NCBI GenBank assembly: GCA_964647585.1
Contig: CAZYGG010000011.1
Span: forward strand, 1-64,000
Direction of reading: 5' to 3'
Length of the DNA stretch: 64,000 nt
From: CAJINA01 sp964647585
GTDB lineage: Bacteria > Desulfobacterota > Desulfobacteria > Desulfobacterales > CAJINA01
A program made the translations under genes and the position numbers. Of this stretch, positions 34,123-45,207 are shown piece after piece (position 1 is the first letter of the stretch; each line of letters opens with the position of its first letter). Under the pieces are notes generated by a model. That model was not told where the DNA came from. It ran no database searches and saw nothing but the letters and a program-made list of their open reading frames with translations.

Positions 34123-35277
34123 TTACTTCTTTTTCAGGTTGCAGGCCGCCTGCGTAGAGGCAGCCACGCATATAGCGGTGCTCTCCATAATATTTTTAAG
34201 TGTCATAGGCAGCTTGTCGAATTCTGCCTGCATAAAAGCCAGATCCACCGGGTCGGTCTGCAAATCAGACGACCCGTAAATCGCAGCCGAATAGGGCTCA
34301 TTGCCAAAATCTAAAAAGGGTATCTTGCCAAAAAAATCATCTTTTCGCAGCTTGGCCAGCAGTACTTTTCCTTGCTTTGTTTCCTTGACGATACAGGCCT
34401 CTCCCTGGGATATCTTGAACAGACGATCTTCCTCATCGCCCTGCTTGATCACCGGCTTTTTGTCCTGAATGGCTTCCTGAAGCTTGTCCTTGCCCTGCTT
34501 GATATCAACCACAGAGTCCGTGATTCGCTTGATGCGGTTGTCCATGCTGAAAATGAAGGCTTTAAATTCACGGGAGATCCGGCCACAATCCGTGGAGAGT
34601 TTCCGGGCATCAAGCACACCCACCTGGACTTTCCCGTGGGCCTTGATACTGGCGTTGCGCGGGACGGAACTGTTCAGGAAAGACTGGATGCTGCCGAGAA
34701 ATGTTCCGTCGCCGATGGTAATTATCGGAACCTGTCCTTTAGGGGTCTCGCGAATAATTTCTACTGCGCCTTCAAGGACTACCCATATCCAGTCACCATG
34801 TTTCCCCTGCGTGACCAGTTCGTGCCCATCCTGGTAGGATTCCTCATCGACCACGTACATGTAGTCCACAAAAGGTCCTTTCAAAATGGTCTGCCCGTCA
34901 CGGGTGGCCGACGCGGCTGCCTTTTCCGGTTTTGCGCCAAGCTGTTCGATTTCGCCGTCGTCCAGCTGTCGCAGGCCGTCCAGGATGATCTCCATACGCC
35001 CCTGTTTAATCTTTTTATCTTCGGGGCACTTTTCAGTCCGAAACTCGAAGTGGCCTTCCACCCAGCCGAACAGCGCATAGAGTGCGTCAATACCGGTTGT
35101 ACTGCCGGCAAAGGCATCGACCGGATTGCCGCTGATAAAAAAGACAACACCGGTATCCGCCGTATGGGGACTGTGGATACGAAGAACCCCGCTGTCGCCA
35201 TTGCCACCGAGGAGCTGCATAATATCCGCAAGGCCTAAAAACTCCAAGTTGCCCGATAGCTCGGCTATATTCTGCAT
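34123..35277 (-). CDS. DUF4388 plus two cNMP-binding domains
   Basis: The 384-residue protein starts with a DUF4388 domain (about 5-110: LSGNLEFLGLADIMQLLG ... VEGHFEFR), a module common in delta-type bacteria next to polarity and signalling genes. Two cNMP-binding-like beta-rolls follow (about 130-245 and 255-370); GDGTFLGSIQ and LRKDDFFGKIP are the usual GxFFG-type phosphate-cassette remnants. No enzymatic domain is seen, so it is probably a signal-dependent adaptor. MglA follows 7 nt upstream in the operon. Confidence 0.82.
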   Translation of the reverse strand: MQNIAELSGNLEFLGLADIMQLLGGNGDSGVLRIHSPHTADTGVVFFISGNPVDAFAGSTTGIDALYALFGWVEGHFEFRTEKCPEDKKIKQGRMEIILDGLRQLDDGEIEQLGAKPEKAAASATRDGQTILKGPFVDYMYVVDEESYQDGHELVTQGKHGDWIWVVLEGAVEIIRETPKGQVPIITIGDGTFLGSIQSFLNSSVPRNASIKAHGKVQVGVLDARKLSTDCGRISREFKAFIFSMDNRIKRITDSVVDIKQGKDKLQEAIQDKKPVIKQGDEEDRLFKISQGEACIVKETKQGKVLLAKLRKDDFFGKIPFLDFGNEPYSAAIYGSSDLQTDPVDLAFMQAEFDKLPMTLKNIMESTAICVAASTQAACNLKKK

Positions 35278-35284
35278 GATCTTA

Positions 35285-35899
35285 TTATCCTGCCCAATTC
35301 ATTTCACGCTGGAGATATTTCAATGTTTCCTGCAAGGCCGCTTTGAGCGTCGGCCCGACGCCGTCTCCGGCAAGTGCACTGGCCTCGAATGAGGGTACTT
35401 TCAGCTGTCGGTTGAGATCGTGCTCCATCTGCTCGATGGTCATGATAGGTATGCCTTCTTTTCCAAGATCACGCTTGTTGTACTGCATGATCAGAGGAAC
35501 TTTGAAGATATTCATTCCGTAATCTTTAAGGTTCTGCTGAAGATCTTTCAGCGACAACATATTCTTTTCCCGGCGCACCTTCATCGAATCGGCCACAAAC
35601 ACAACGCCATCAACCCCCTTTAACACCAGTTTCCGGGTCGATGCGTATTTCACCTGCCCCGGAACAGTATAGAGCTGAACCCTTACTTCGCACCCTTTAA
35701 TTTTACCCAGCCCCATGGGCAGGAAATCAAAAAAGAGGGTCCGGTCCCCTTCGGTATTGATGGAAACCATTTCACTCTCAGCCTGTTTCCGGTAAGACTT
35801 GCCGATCGATTCAATGTTGGTCGTTTTGCCGCATCTGCCCGGGCCGTAATAGACCAACTTGCATTCAATTTCACGTTTGCGCGCATTGAATACTGCCAT
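35285..35899 (-). CDS. MglA-like small GTPase
   Basis: The 204-residue Ras-like GTPase has the P-loop GPGRCGKT (19-26), the Walker B/G3-like region VPGQVKY with the MglA-specific Thr/Pro environment, and the NKRD base-recognition motif near 139. MglA defines the leading pole in gliding bacteria and regulates motility in others. There is no adjacent mglB (roadblock) gene, though the DUF4388, PilZ and TPR neighbours may act as regulators or effectors. Its start has AAGGTAGG upstream. Confidence 0.92.
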   Translation of the reverse strand: MAVFNARKREIECKLVYYGPGRCGKTTNIESIGKSYRKQAESEMVSINTEGDRTLFFDFLPMGLGKIKGCEVRVQLYTVPGQVKYASTRKLVLKGVDGVVFVADSMKVRREKNMLSLKDLQQNLKDYGMNIFKVPLIMQYNKRDLGKEGIPIMTIEQMEHDLNRQLKVPSFEASALAGDGVGPTLKAALQETLKYLQREMNWAG

Positions 35900-35936
35900 A
35901 TTTTATACCTACCTTATACTCCTTGAATTTTCTAAT

Positions 35937-36902
35937 TTACGAACTGCTTACTTTAATATCAATGCTGTAATCGCCTTTTCGCGGTCCCACTTTGATGGCC
36001 GTTTTCGCATTGACAACCCCGGTCCCCTGAAAAATAGCGATCGGAGAATAAAATTGCATGTCATCCAGCTTGTCTCCCGGGTTCAGGCTTTCAATCAGCT
36101 CCTTATCCCGGGCGTTGAGCAGCACGCTGATGACGTTGCCGGTCTGGAAACTTACATCCAGTTCGATAACTTCGCCCTTCTTCGGGCCGTCGTCGAAAGA
36201 GATTCCCACCGAATTGATGTCCAGGATTTCCTCTTCCTCCGCAGCCTCCTCCTCAACCGGTTCGACTTCCGCCTCCTCAAGGTCAAGGTCAAGGTCCAGC
36301 TCGGGCTCGCTATCCGCTGCGGCCGCCGTCACATCCGGAACCTTTACATCCAGGCCCTTCTTGTCAATAATGCTCTGGAAAAACAGCCCCAGCTTTTTCA
36401 ACTGGTCCTGGCTCAGGGTGTCGTCCCCCATCCATTCTTTAAACTTTTCAATACCACCATCGATATTTTCGCTGGCAATAAAACACCGTAGAATGTTTTT
36501 GGCCGCCGCCAGCCGCACGGTCTCCTTGTCAAGCAGGGCCGTAAAATCTTTAATGGCCCTTTCGTATTGACCGAATTTGGTCAGGGCAATGGCCTCTTCC
36601 AGGGCCATCGCGTTCTCATCATCGGTCTTCGCGTATGAGAACAATTTTTTGATAAGCTCCTGCGACTCTTCACCAATTTCCGGATTGTCCGGCGCGCTCT
36701 CGACTCTTTCTATCTCTTCGTTGAGGCTCTTGATCTTAACGGCAATACCATATAAAAGCTTGTCTTTGTTTTTTAATTTGTCTATGGATTTAATCAGTTT
36801 GACCGCATTCTGATAGCAGCTTTTCGATTCATTCAGCAGGCCCTGCCCCTTGTACAATTCCGCCTCTTTCAGGAGGGTCTTGATCTTCGTTCCAATGTCC
36901 AT
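35937..36902 (-). CDS. TPR-like/PilZ-like scaffold protein
   Basis: The 321-residue protein has helical TPR-like repeats in its first half (about 1-180, including AELYKGQGLLNESKSCYQNAVKLI and ALTKFGQYERAIKDFTALLD). A very acidic linker (about 195-230, runs of D/E-L-E) follows, then a C-terminal beta domain (about 240-320) resembling a PilZ fold. It may scaffold MglA or a motility complex. It is the first gene of the polarity-type operon; the start has GGGGAG six bases upstream. Function is inferred from context. Confidence 0.7.
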   Translation of the reverse strand: MDIGTKIKTLLKEAELYKGQGLLNESKSCYQNAVKLIKSIDKLKNKDKLLYGIAVKIKSLNEEIERVESAPDNPEIGEESQELIKKLFSYAKTDDENAMALEEAIALTKFGQYERAIKDFTALLDKETVRLAAAKNILRCFIASENIDGGIEKFKEWMGDDTLSQDQLKKLGLFFQSIIDKKGLDVKVPDVTAAAADSEPELDLDLDLEEAEVEPVEEEAAEEEEILDINSVGISFDDGPKKGEVIELDVSFQTGNVISVLLNARDKELIESLNPGDKLDDMQFYSPIAIFQGTGVVNAKTAIKVGPRKGDYSIDIKVSSS

Positions 36903-37087
36903 CTGCTACTCCCCGTCATCTGGAAACCATTACCAAACGATTCTTTAAATGTGCCCCCTGTTCGCAGGCACCAGTTCACCCCTCCAGCAGGGGTTTGCCG
37001 GCTTTTCGCTTTTCCGGGCACCGAGATTCGCATTAACTTACCCTATTTCCTACCAAAATGTCAATAATAGGACGTCATATAAATATA

Positions 37088-37115
37088 TTGACATTAATCG
37101 GCAGTGTGTTATCCA
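37088..37115 (+). promoter_or_regulatory. Candidate mdh promoter
   Basis: A perfect -35 TTGACA (37088-37093) is followed after 16 bp by TATCCA (37110-37115), with TG two bases before it as in extended -10 promoters. The mdh start is 65 bp downstream. The -10 match is weak. Confidence 0.4.
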
Positions 37116-37179
37116 GTTTCCGTACTGTCACTGGTACTTAGTAATCAACCCGATTCATTTTTTTCTAAGGAGATCTATC

Positions 37180-38109
37180 ATGGATAAAAAAGTAACCGTT
37201 GTTGGAGCTGGAAATGTAGGCGCCACTGCAGCTCAACGCCTTTGTGAAAAGGAACTTTGCGATGTGGTCCTGATCGATATAGTTGAAGGGGTCCCCCAGG
37301 GCAAAGCACTGGACCTGACCGAAGCCGCACCCATCGAAAAACACGACGCCCATCTTACCGGCGCAAACGGATATGAAGAGTCCGCCAATTCCGACATTGT
37401 TATCATCACCGCCGGAATTCCCAGAAAGCCGGGCATGAGTCGGGATGACCTTATCAGCACCAATGCCGGGATCATGAAAAGCGTTGTTGAGCAGATTGCC
37501 AAGCTTTCGCCGGAAGCGGTCCTGATTATCGTGAGCAATCCCCTGGATGCCATGTGCCACGTCGCCTACGCGGCCAGTGGTTTTCCCAAAAACAGGGTTA
37601 TCGGCATGGCCGGTGTTCTGGACTCAGCCCGTTTCCGCGCCTTCATCGCCATGGAACTGGATGTTTCTGTTGAAAATACACACGCTTTTGTCCTGGGCGG
37701 TCACGGCGACACCATGGTTCCGCTGCCCCGGTATTCAACCGTAGCCGGCATCCCGATTACGGAACTCATACCCGCCGACCGCATTGCGGCCCTGGTGGAC
37801 CGTACCGCCAACGGCGGTGCCGAAATTGTGAGCCTTTTGAAAACCGGCAGCGCCTATTACGCCCCGGCATCGGCGGCTGTTGAAATGGCCGAATCCATTT
37901 TAAAAGATAAAAAGAAGGTGCTTCCCTGTGCCGCCTTATTGGAAGGTGAATACGGCTGCAGCGACCTGTTTATCGGAGTACCGGTTAAACTTGGCGCCGG
38001 CGGGGTTGAGCAGGTCATTGAAATCAGCCTGACAGATGATGAACAGGCCGCTCTCGCGAAATCCGCCGCAGCGGTACAGGAGTTAAAGGATCTGTTGAAA
38101 ACCTTATAG
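37180..38109 (+). CDS. mdh: Malate dehydrogenase
   Basis: The 309-residue NAD-dependent enzyme interconverts malate and oxaloacetate. It has the Rossmann GAGNVGAT (8-15), IVIITAGIPRKPGMSRDDL (catalytic-loop Arg residues), VSNPLDAMCHVA and the active-site HAFVLGGHGD with catalytic His. It is the lactate-dehydrogenase-like type common in anaerobes. ATG 37180 follows AAGGAG by 7 nt; an upstream frame to 36949 is not family-like. A two-way terminator lies downstream. Confidence 0.95.
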   Translation: MDKKVTVVGAGNVGATAAQRLCEKELCDVVLIDIVEGVPQGKALDLTEAAPIEKHDAHLTGANGYEESANSDIVIITAGIPRKPGMSRDDLISTNAGIMKSVVEQIAKLSPEAVLIIVSNPLDAMCHVAYAASGFPKNRVIGMAGVLDSARFRAFIAMELDVSVENTHAFVLGGHGDTMVPLPRYSTVAGIPITELIPADRIAALVDRTANGGAEIVSLLKTGSAYYAPASAAVEMAESILKDKKKVLPCAALLEGEYGCSDLFIGVPVKLGAGGVEQVIEISLTDDEQAALAKSAAAVQELKDLLKTL

Positions 38110-38142
38110 TAACAATTCGTTATTTATTAGAAAACACACTTT

Positions 38143-38181
38143 AAAGCGCTGGAATCGGATCAGGATTCCAGCGCTTTTTTT
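38143..38181. terminator. Bidirectional terminator of mdh and uvrC
   Basis: AAAGCGCTGGAATC (38143-38156) and GATTCCAGCGCTTT (38164-38177) form a perfect 14-bp stem with a 7-nt loop, followed by T-runs on both strands (TTTTTTT on plus; AAAG side on minus). The right arm encodes the last residues of uvrC, so its 3' end doubles as a terminator. Confidence 0.85.
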
Positions 38182-39977
38182 ATGGCTTTTGCCAATTGCA
38201 GATGCATGTTGTCCAGTCCCCCTATTTCGGCCACGGACGCCTTTTTAATCTCTTCGATACTACCGAAATGGTTGAGCAGGGTTCGCTTTCTTTTATCCCC
38301 GATACCCTTGATATCGTCGAGAACTGAAAGAACGGCCGTTTTCCGGCGTCGATGGCGATGAAATCCGATGGCGAACCGGTGCGCTTCGTCCCGCACCTGT
38401 TGTAAAAACAGCAGCAAATCCTCTTGGGAGCCGAAATTCACCGCGTTCATCTGGCCGGGCTTATAAATCTTGTCCCTGGTTTCCCCCCGGGTCTCATCCA
38501 TTTTAGCGATTGAAATCAATTCAATGCAGCTTTCAAGCCCCATTTCTCGTAAAATGGCCCGACCGATATTCAATTGCCCCTTGCCGCCATCGAGCATGAG
38601 CAGATCGGGCAGCGGACTGTCTTTTTTATCCGGCCTGTAACGACGGCGCAGCACTTCAGCCATCGTTTCGTAATCATCCGGTCGGGTCACCGTTTTAATC
38701 TTGTATTTCCGATAGGCCGATTTATCCGCCCGGCCGTCGGTAAATACAACCATGGCCGCCACCGGCGATTGACCGAGCAGATTGGAATTGTCGAAACACT
38801 CAATCCTCGCCGGCGCCTTTACCAGGCGCAGACGCTTTTGCAGGCGCTCCAGCAATTGCCGGCTGCGTTCCCGATCCGTCTCAAGCTCCCGGAGTCTTTC
38901 GGCGGCGTTTTCGGCCGCCATTTTTACCAGTCGGACTTTCTCGCCCCGCTGAGGTGCGAAGATCCGGATACGGCGCCCCTGCAGTCCGGTCAGTCTATCC
39001 TCAAGGAGCTGCTGGTCCTCCGGAAGCCGGGAGACGAGGATTTCTCCGGGGATATCAGGTATATCGTCGTAGTGCCGACTGATGAAGGCCCCAATGATCT
39101 CGCGCTCATCCGCCAGGGTCTTTTCCGCTTTGAAATGACGGGATCCCAACAGGTAACCGTTGCGCACCGTCAACTGTGTCACTACGGAGAGCGCTTCAGA
39201 ACCCGCCACGGCCAGTATGTCGCGATCCTGGAAATCCCGGGTGACCACTACCTGTTTTTCCACCAGTTTTTCCAGGGCGAACATACGGTCTCTCAGGGCG
39301 GCGGCCTTTTCAAAATCCTGGCGCGTCGCGGCAGCCTGCATCTCCTTTTTTACCTCGGCAATCAACTGCGGTGTCCGCCCCTTGAGCAGCAGGGTCACCT
39401 GTTCCACGATCCGGCCGTAAGCGGTTTTATCCACCTCCCGGCAGCAGGGCGCCAGACAGATGCCCATTTGATAATTCAGGCAGGGCCTTGTCCGGCGGCT
39501 GAAGGTACTGTGCTTGCACTTGTGCAGTTTGAAATTTTTGTTGATGAATTTCAGGGTCTGCTTGACCGCATGGGCGGAACTAAACGGACCGAAGTAACGG
39601 GCACCGTCCCGGCCGGGTTTACGAACCACGGTCAGATTCGGGTAGGGATGGTTCAGGTCCAGTTTCAGGGAGGGATAGCGTTTGTCGTCCTTGAGAATGA
39701 CATTGTACCGGGGGCGGTGCTTTTTGATCAATGTCGCCTCGAGGATCAGGGCTTCCTGCTCACTGGCCGTGACGATCGTCTCGACAGAATCGATTTTGCC
39801 GACCAGCACGCCGGTTTTCATGTCCATTTGCCGTCTCGGCTTGAAATAGGACCCCAGGCGTTTTTTCAGGTTTACAGCCTTGCCCACGTAGATAATCCGG
39901 CCGTCCTTACCCTTCATCAGGTAGACCCCCGGACCGGAGGTGGCTGTTTTCAGTTTTTCTTTTAGTCCTGCTTTCAT
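38160..39977 (-). CDS. uvrC: UvrC excinuclease subunit
   Basis: UvrC makes the two incisions in nucleotide excision repair. The 605-residue protein has the GIY-YIG domain near the start (SGPGVYLMKGKDGRIIYVGKA), the UVR motif (about 200-235), the RNase H-like domain, and C-terminal helix-hairpin-helix repeats (SVLDDIKGIGDKRKRTLL). ATG 39977 is chosen; upstream codons to 40061 lie in a repeat array and are not family-like. Its promoter side faces nested repeat arrays and uvrB's 3' end. Its last codons overlap a terminator. Confidence 0.95.
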   Translation of the reverse strand: MKAGLKEKLKTATSGPGVYLMKGKDGRIIYVGKAVNLKKRLGSYFKPRRQMDMKTGVLVGKIDSVETIVTASEQEALILEATLIKKHRPRYNVILKDDKRYPSLKLDLNHPYPNLTVVRKPGRDGARYFGPFSSAHAVKQTLKFINKNFKLHKCKHSTFSRRTRPCLNYQMGICLAPCCREVDKTAYGRIVEQVTLLLKGRTPQLIAEVKKEMQAAATRQDFEKAAALRDRMFALEKLVEKQVVVTRDFQDRDILAVAGSEALSVVTQLTVRNGYLLGSRHFKAEKTLADEREIIGAFISRHYDDIPDIPGEILVSRLPEDQQLLEDRLTGLQGRRIRIFAPQRGEKVRLVKMAAENAAERLRELETDRERSRQLLERLQKRLRLVKAPARIECFDNSNLLGQSPVAAMVVFTDGRADKSAYRKYKIKTVTRPDDYETMAEVLRRRYRPDKKDSPLPDLLMLDGGKGQLNIGRAILREMGLESCIELISIAKMDETRGETRDKIYKPGQMNAVNFGSQEDLLLFLQQVRDEAHRFAIGFHRHRRRKTAVLSVLDDIKGIGDKRKRTLLNHFGSIEEIKKASVAEIGGLDNMHLQLAKAIKKALES

Positions 39978-40001
39978 AATGGAAAAGAAAGAAGCCCAAG
40001 G

Positions 40002-40217
40002 TTTGAGAGTCCGAGGGATATGGTCTAAATCCTTGAACACTGAACATCGAACGTTCAACATCGAACCTCGAACTGTGGTCGCCTACGGCGGTCAAGTTAT
40101 GGTTTTTAAATCAATTGGTGCGTGAGCACTTTATTCAAAGTTGGATGCTCGATGTTCAATGTTCGAAGTTCAGAGCATTTTCCCTTGACCCCTAGAACCC
40201 TCGAATCCTCGGACCCT
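40002..40217. repeat. Nested inverted arrays H5 (outer 8-bp words, inner 7-bp words)
   Basis: The inner arms are heptamers: GAACACT, GAACATC, GAACGTT, CAACATC, GAACCTC, GAACTGT (40035-40076), and the complementary AAAGTTG, GATGCTC, GATGTTC, AATGTTC, GAAGTTC (40137-40171). Outer arms use 8-bp words: GAGTCCGA, GGGATATG near 40007-40024, and the complements of GGGTCCGA, GGATTCGA, GGGTTCTA, GGGGTCAA (about 40185-40217). The site separates uvrC (5' end) from uvrB (3' end), both on the minus strand. Confidence 0.7.
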
Positions 40218-40220
40218 TGT

Positions 40221-42209
<1,989 letters not shown>

Positions 42210-42211
42210 CG

Positions 42212-42691
42212 TCAAGTCTTCTGTATGAGCACGGTACACAGGGCGCCGATGCCCTCTTCCCGGCCGAACAGGCCCAACCCTTCCGTGGTGGTGGCCTTAA
42301 CGCTGACCTGCTCGCGGTCAATGTTAAGCGTCTGCGCCAGGGTCGCCTCCATCTGTTTACGGTAGGGTGTTATTTTGGGTGCCTGGGCAATGACCACGGC
42401 GTCGAGGTTACCCAGGGTGTACCCTTTTTGGGCCAGCAGCTTAACGGTTTCAGCCAGCAGGACCAGGCTGTCGATATTCCGGTAGGTCGGATCTGTATCA
42501 GGAAAATGCTGTCCGATATCTCCCAGGGCGGCCGCTCCTAAAAGCGCGTCGCAAATGGCGTGCACCAGAACATCCGCGTCCGAATGCCCTGCGAGTCCCC
42601 GGTCGAAAGGAATGACAACCCCCCCCAGTACCAGCGGTCTGCCTTCCACGAGTTTATGAACATCCAGTCCCTGACCGACTTTAATATTCAT
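42212..42691 (-). CDS. ispF: 2-C-methyl-D-erythritol 2,4-cyclodiphosphate synthase
   Basis: IspF forms the cyclodiphosphate intermediate of the MEP isoprenoid pathway. The 159-residue trimeric zinc enzyme has GQGLDVHKL (Asp/His ligands near 9-11), AGHSDADVLVHAICDALLGAAALGDIG, and the KATTTEGLGLFGREEGI block. It may be in one transcript with uvrB, which follows after two bases. A small frame at 42691-42891 upstream is not protein-like. Confidence 0.95.
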   Translation of the reverse strand: MNIKVGQGLDVHKLVEGRPLVLGGVVIPFDRGLAGHSDADVLVHAICDALLGAAALGDIGQHFPDTDPTYRNIDSLVLLAETVKLLAQKGYTLGNLDAVVIAQAPKITPYRKQMEATLAQTLNIDREQVSVKATTTEGLGLFGREEGIGALCTVLIQKT

Positions 42692-42858
42692 TATTTACCT
42701 GACTTGGGGGCTGTTTCAAAAATTATCTGTTGATATTCCGTCGAAAAAGATAACATAAATGATTGTCGCTGTACATTGGGATTATATACGCGATAAGCCT
42801 TGACACCGCAAACGGTTATGGATAAGGCATGGAGCCTCGTGTTTGAAGACGCCTCCAG

Positions 42859-43002
42859 AGAACCTATCTCAAAAAACGGATTTTGGTTCAAAATGCGGCG
42901 ACCGCGAATATCAAACCGGAGGAATACAGTGTGTATTTCGAGGATTTGATATGAGCGCCCAACGCCGAGTTTGGGCCAAAAGACTTTTTTAGATGGGTTC
43001 TA
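42859..43002. mobile_element. MITE-like element, copy 2
   Basis: The 144-bp element starts AGAACCTATCTCAAAAAA (42859-42876) and ends with TTTTTTAGATGGGTTCTA (42985-43002), inverted and lacking one G. The interior matches copy 1 (651-828) nearly base for base: the ATATCAAACCGGAGGAATAC palindrome and the GCCCAA...TTGGGC hairpin. It lacks the ~34-bp cassette of copy 1. It ends 20 bp before the acyl-CoA synthetase start and supplies an alternative in-frame ATG at 42993. Confidence 0.8.
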
Positions 43003-43022
43003 ATACGCGTTTAGGAGCATTC

Positions 43023-45206
43023 ATGAATATTGAGACAATTTTGAACCAGGCACTGCAATCCGGCCGGCAAGCCCTCACCGAATTTCAAGCCAAACAGGTT
43101 TTAAGCCACTATCAAATACCCGTTGTCACGGAAAAGGTTGCCGCCACACCGGATGAAGCCGTGCAGTTTGCGGCGGAAACCGGTTTTCCCGTTGTTCTCA
43201 AGGGGATGGGATCAAAACTGCTGCACAAAACCGAGCGGGGCCTGGTCCACCTCAACCTGTCGGACGGTGACCGTGTCCGTCGGGCGGCGGAAAAAGTTGT
43301 ACAGGCAGCCGGTGAAGACCTGGAAGGGATTCTGATCCAGCCCCAGCTGGAAAGCCGCCGGGAATTTGTAGCCGGTCTTTTCCGGGACCCCCAGTTTGGT
43401 CCCGTGGTGATGTTCGGCATCGGCGGCATCCTGACCGAAGCGTTGTCGGATGTGGCTTTTCGCCTGGCACCGGTTTCAGAAACAGACGTCCAGGACATGC
43501 TTGCAGAGATCAGGGCCCGGGCCCTGCTGGACGATTTCCGCGGTGATAAAGCCATAAATATCGGTCAATTAACCAAAATTCTCGTGGCCATCGGACAACT
43601 CGGCACTGATCACCCGTCCATTACTGAAATCGATATCAACCCCCTGCTGGCCACGCCGGAAGGCAGCCTGATTGCGGTCGATGCCCTGATCGTTACCGGT
43701 GAACCGGAAACCGTGGCTTCCGATTACCGGGCCGTTGACCCGGCGGACATCGGCGCGCTCTTTTACCCTAAAAGCATCGCTTTTATAGGGGCATCCGCCC
43801 AGATGGGCAAATGGGGCAACATGCTGATGGCCAATACCGTCAGCGGTGAGTACCGGGGTGAGATTTACCTGGTCAACCCCAAAGGCGGTACCATCGCCGG
43901 CCGGCCGGTCTACCGGAATATTGACGCAATCCCGGGTCCGGTGGACCTGGCGGTGGTCACCATCCCGGCTGCCCGGGTACTCGATCTGGTGGGTCAGATG
44001 CAGCAGAAAGAGATAAAAAACATGCTGTTGATTACCTCCGGATTCGGCGAGACCGGGCCGGAGGGCAAACAGCTTGAAAAGGAGCTGGTCCAGGCGGCTC
44101 GGGAAGCCGGGATCCTTATCCTGGGACCTAACACTATGGGAATCTGCAATCCCCATAATCAGCTGTATTGTACCGGCAGCCCGGTGCGGCCGCTGGCGGG
44201 CTCCACGGCGGTTGTGGCCCAGTCGGGCAATATGGGAACGCAGTTGCTGGCCTTTGCCGAATCCCAGGGAATCGGCATTCGGGCCTTTTCCGGATCGGGC
44301 AACGAGGCCATGATTACCATTGAAGATTATATGGAAGGCTTCGAAATTGATGAACTCACCCGGACCGTGATGCTCTACCTGGAAAGTGTCAAAAACGGCC
44401 GTCGTTTCTATGAAAGCGCCTGCAGGGTTGGCAGGCAGAAACCGATTGTCCTGTTGAAAGGCGGGCAGACCGGAGCCGGCAACCGGGCGGCTGCCAGCCA
44501 CACCGGCGCAATGAGTTCCGATGCAAAGGTCTTCAACGCTGTCTGCCGCCAGGCCGGCATCATCAAGGTCGAACAGTCCATGGACCTGCTGGATCTGTCG
44601 GCAGCCTTTGCCTCAGTACCACTGCCCAGAGGCAACCGGGCGGCGATCATGACCCTGGGGGGCGGCTGGGGCGTCATCACAGCCGATCTGTGCGCCAATT
44701 ACGGCCTGGAGGTGCCCTCGCTGCCCAAATCGATTTTGTCCGCCCTGGACGGCATTCTGCCCCCCTACTGGAGCAGATCCAATCCGGTCGACATTGTCGG
44801 CGAGAGCGACCCTGCGATTCCCCTGACAACTCTGGAAGAACTGCTCAAATGGGACGAATGCGATGCGGTAATCAACCTGGGAATTATGGGGCGCCGAATT
44901 TTTGTGAAGCGCATGGTTGCCTCTGTGCGTGCAGCCGACAAGCATTATCCCCAAGAGATCCTGGATATGGCCAACCAGATGCTGGTCGATTTCGAGAAAA
45001 AATATATTGCACACATTGTCAACCTGATGCACACGTATGAAAAACCGATTTTCGGGGTAAGCCTGCTCACTGACCAGGAAGACCAGACTGTTTACCGGGT
45101 CGGGGAAGACGACTACAAAGCCCTCTTTTTTGAAACCCCGGAACGCGCCGTGAAAGCGTTCGCCCGCATGTTTGAATATCAGCGTTATCTGAGTAAAAGG
45201 CAATAA
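43023..45206 (+). CDS. ADP-forming acyl-CoA synthetase (acetate-CoA ligase type), fused beta-alpha
   Basis: The 727-residue protein has an N-terminal ATP-grasp (beta) domain (about 5-235: QVLSHYQIPVV ... VVLKGMGSKLLHK) followed by the CoA-binding alpha domains (about 245-700: FYPKSIAFIGASAQMGKWGN, then ASHTGAMSSD with the expected phospho-His). This reversible enzyme makes ATP from an acyl-CoA or activates the acid, typical of fermentative or syntrophic anaerobes. The beta-alpha order is the reverse of the more common alpha-beta fusion. TAGGAG lies close before ATG 43023. A 62-residue Cys-rich gene follows immediately. Confidence 0.92.
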   Translation: MNIETILNQALQSGRQALTEFQAKQVLSHYQIPVVTEKVAATPDEAVQFAAETGFPVVLKGMGSKLLHKTERGLVHLNLSDGDRVRRAAEKVVQAAGEDLEGILIQPQLESRREFVAGLFRDPQFGPVVMFGIGGILTEALSDVAFRLAPVSETDVQDMLAEIRARALLDDFRGDKAINIGQLTKILVAIGQLGTDHPSITEIDINPLLATPEGSLIAVDALIVTGEPETVASDYRAVDPADIGALFYPKSIAFIGASAQMGKWGNMLMANTVSGEYRGEIYLVNPKGGTIAGRPVYRNIDAIPGPVDLAVVTIPAARVLDLVGQMQQKEIKNMLLITSGFGETGPEGKQLEKELVQAAREAGILILGPNTMGICNPHNQLYCTGSPVRPLAGSTAVVAQSGNMGTQLLAFAESQGIGIRAFSGSGNEAMITIEDYMEGFEIDELTRTVMLYLESVKNGRRFYESACRVGRQKPIVLLKGGQTGAGNRAAASHTGAMSSDAKVFNAVCRQAGIIKVEQSMDLLDLSAAFASVPLPRGNRAAIMTLGGGWGVITADLCANYGLEVPSLPKSILSALDGILPPYWSRSNPVDIVGESDPAIPLTTLEELLKWDECDAVINLGIMGRRIFVKRMVASVRAADKHYPQEILDMANQMLVDFEKKYIAHIVNLMHTYEKPIFGVSLLTDQEDQTVYRVGEDDYKALFFETPERAVKAFARMFEYQRYLSKRQ

Positions 45207-45207
45207 A

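Noticed and set aside
38574..39965. Long plus-strand open frame (463 codons) opposite uvrC
   Set aside because: It is antisense to a gene with clear UvrC motifs, has no family features, and reflects the codon bias of the real gene. The same applies to the 444-codon frame opposite uvrB (40776-42110) and the 363-codon frame opposite acs (28787-29878).
39978..40061. N-terminal extension of UvrC
   Set aside because: The codons fall in the nested repeat array, and UvrC normally starts near the MKAGLKEKLK segment.
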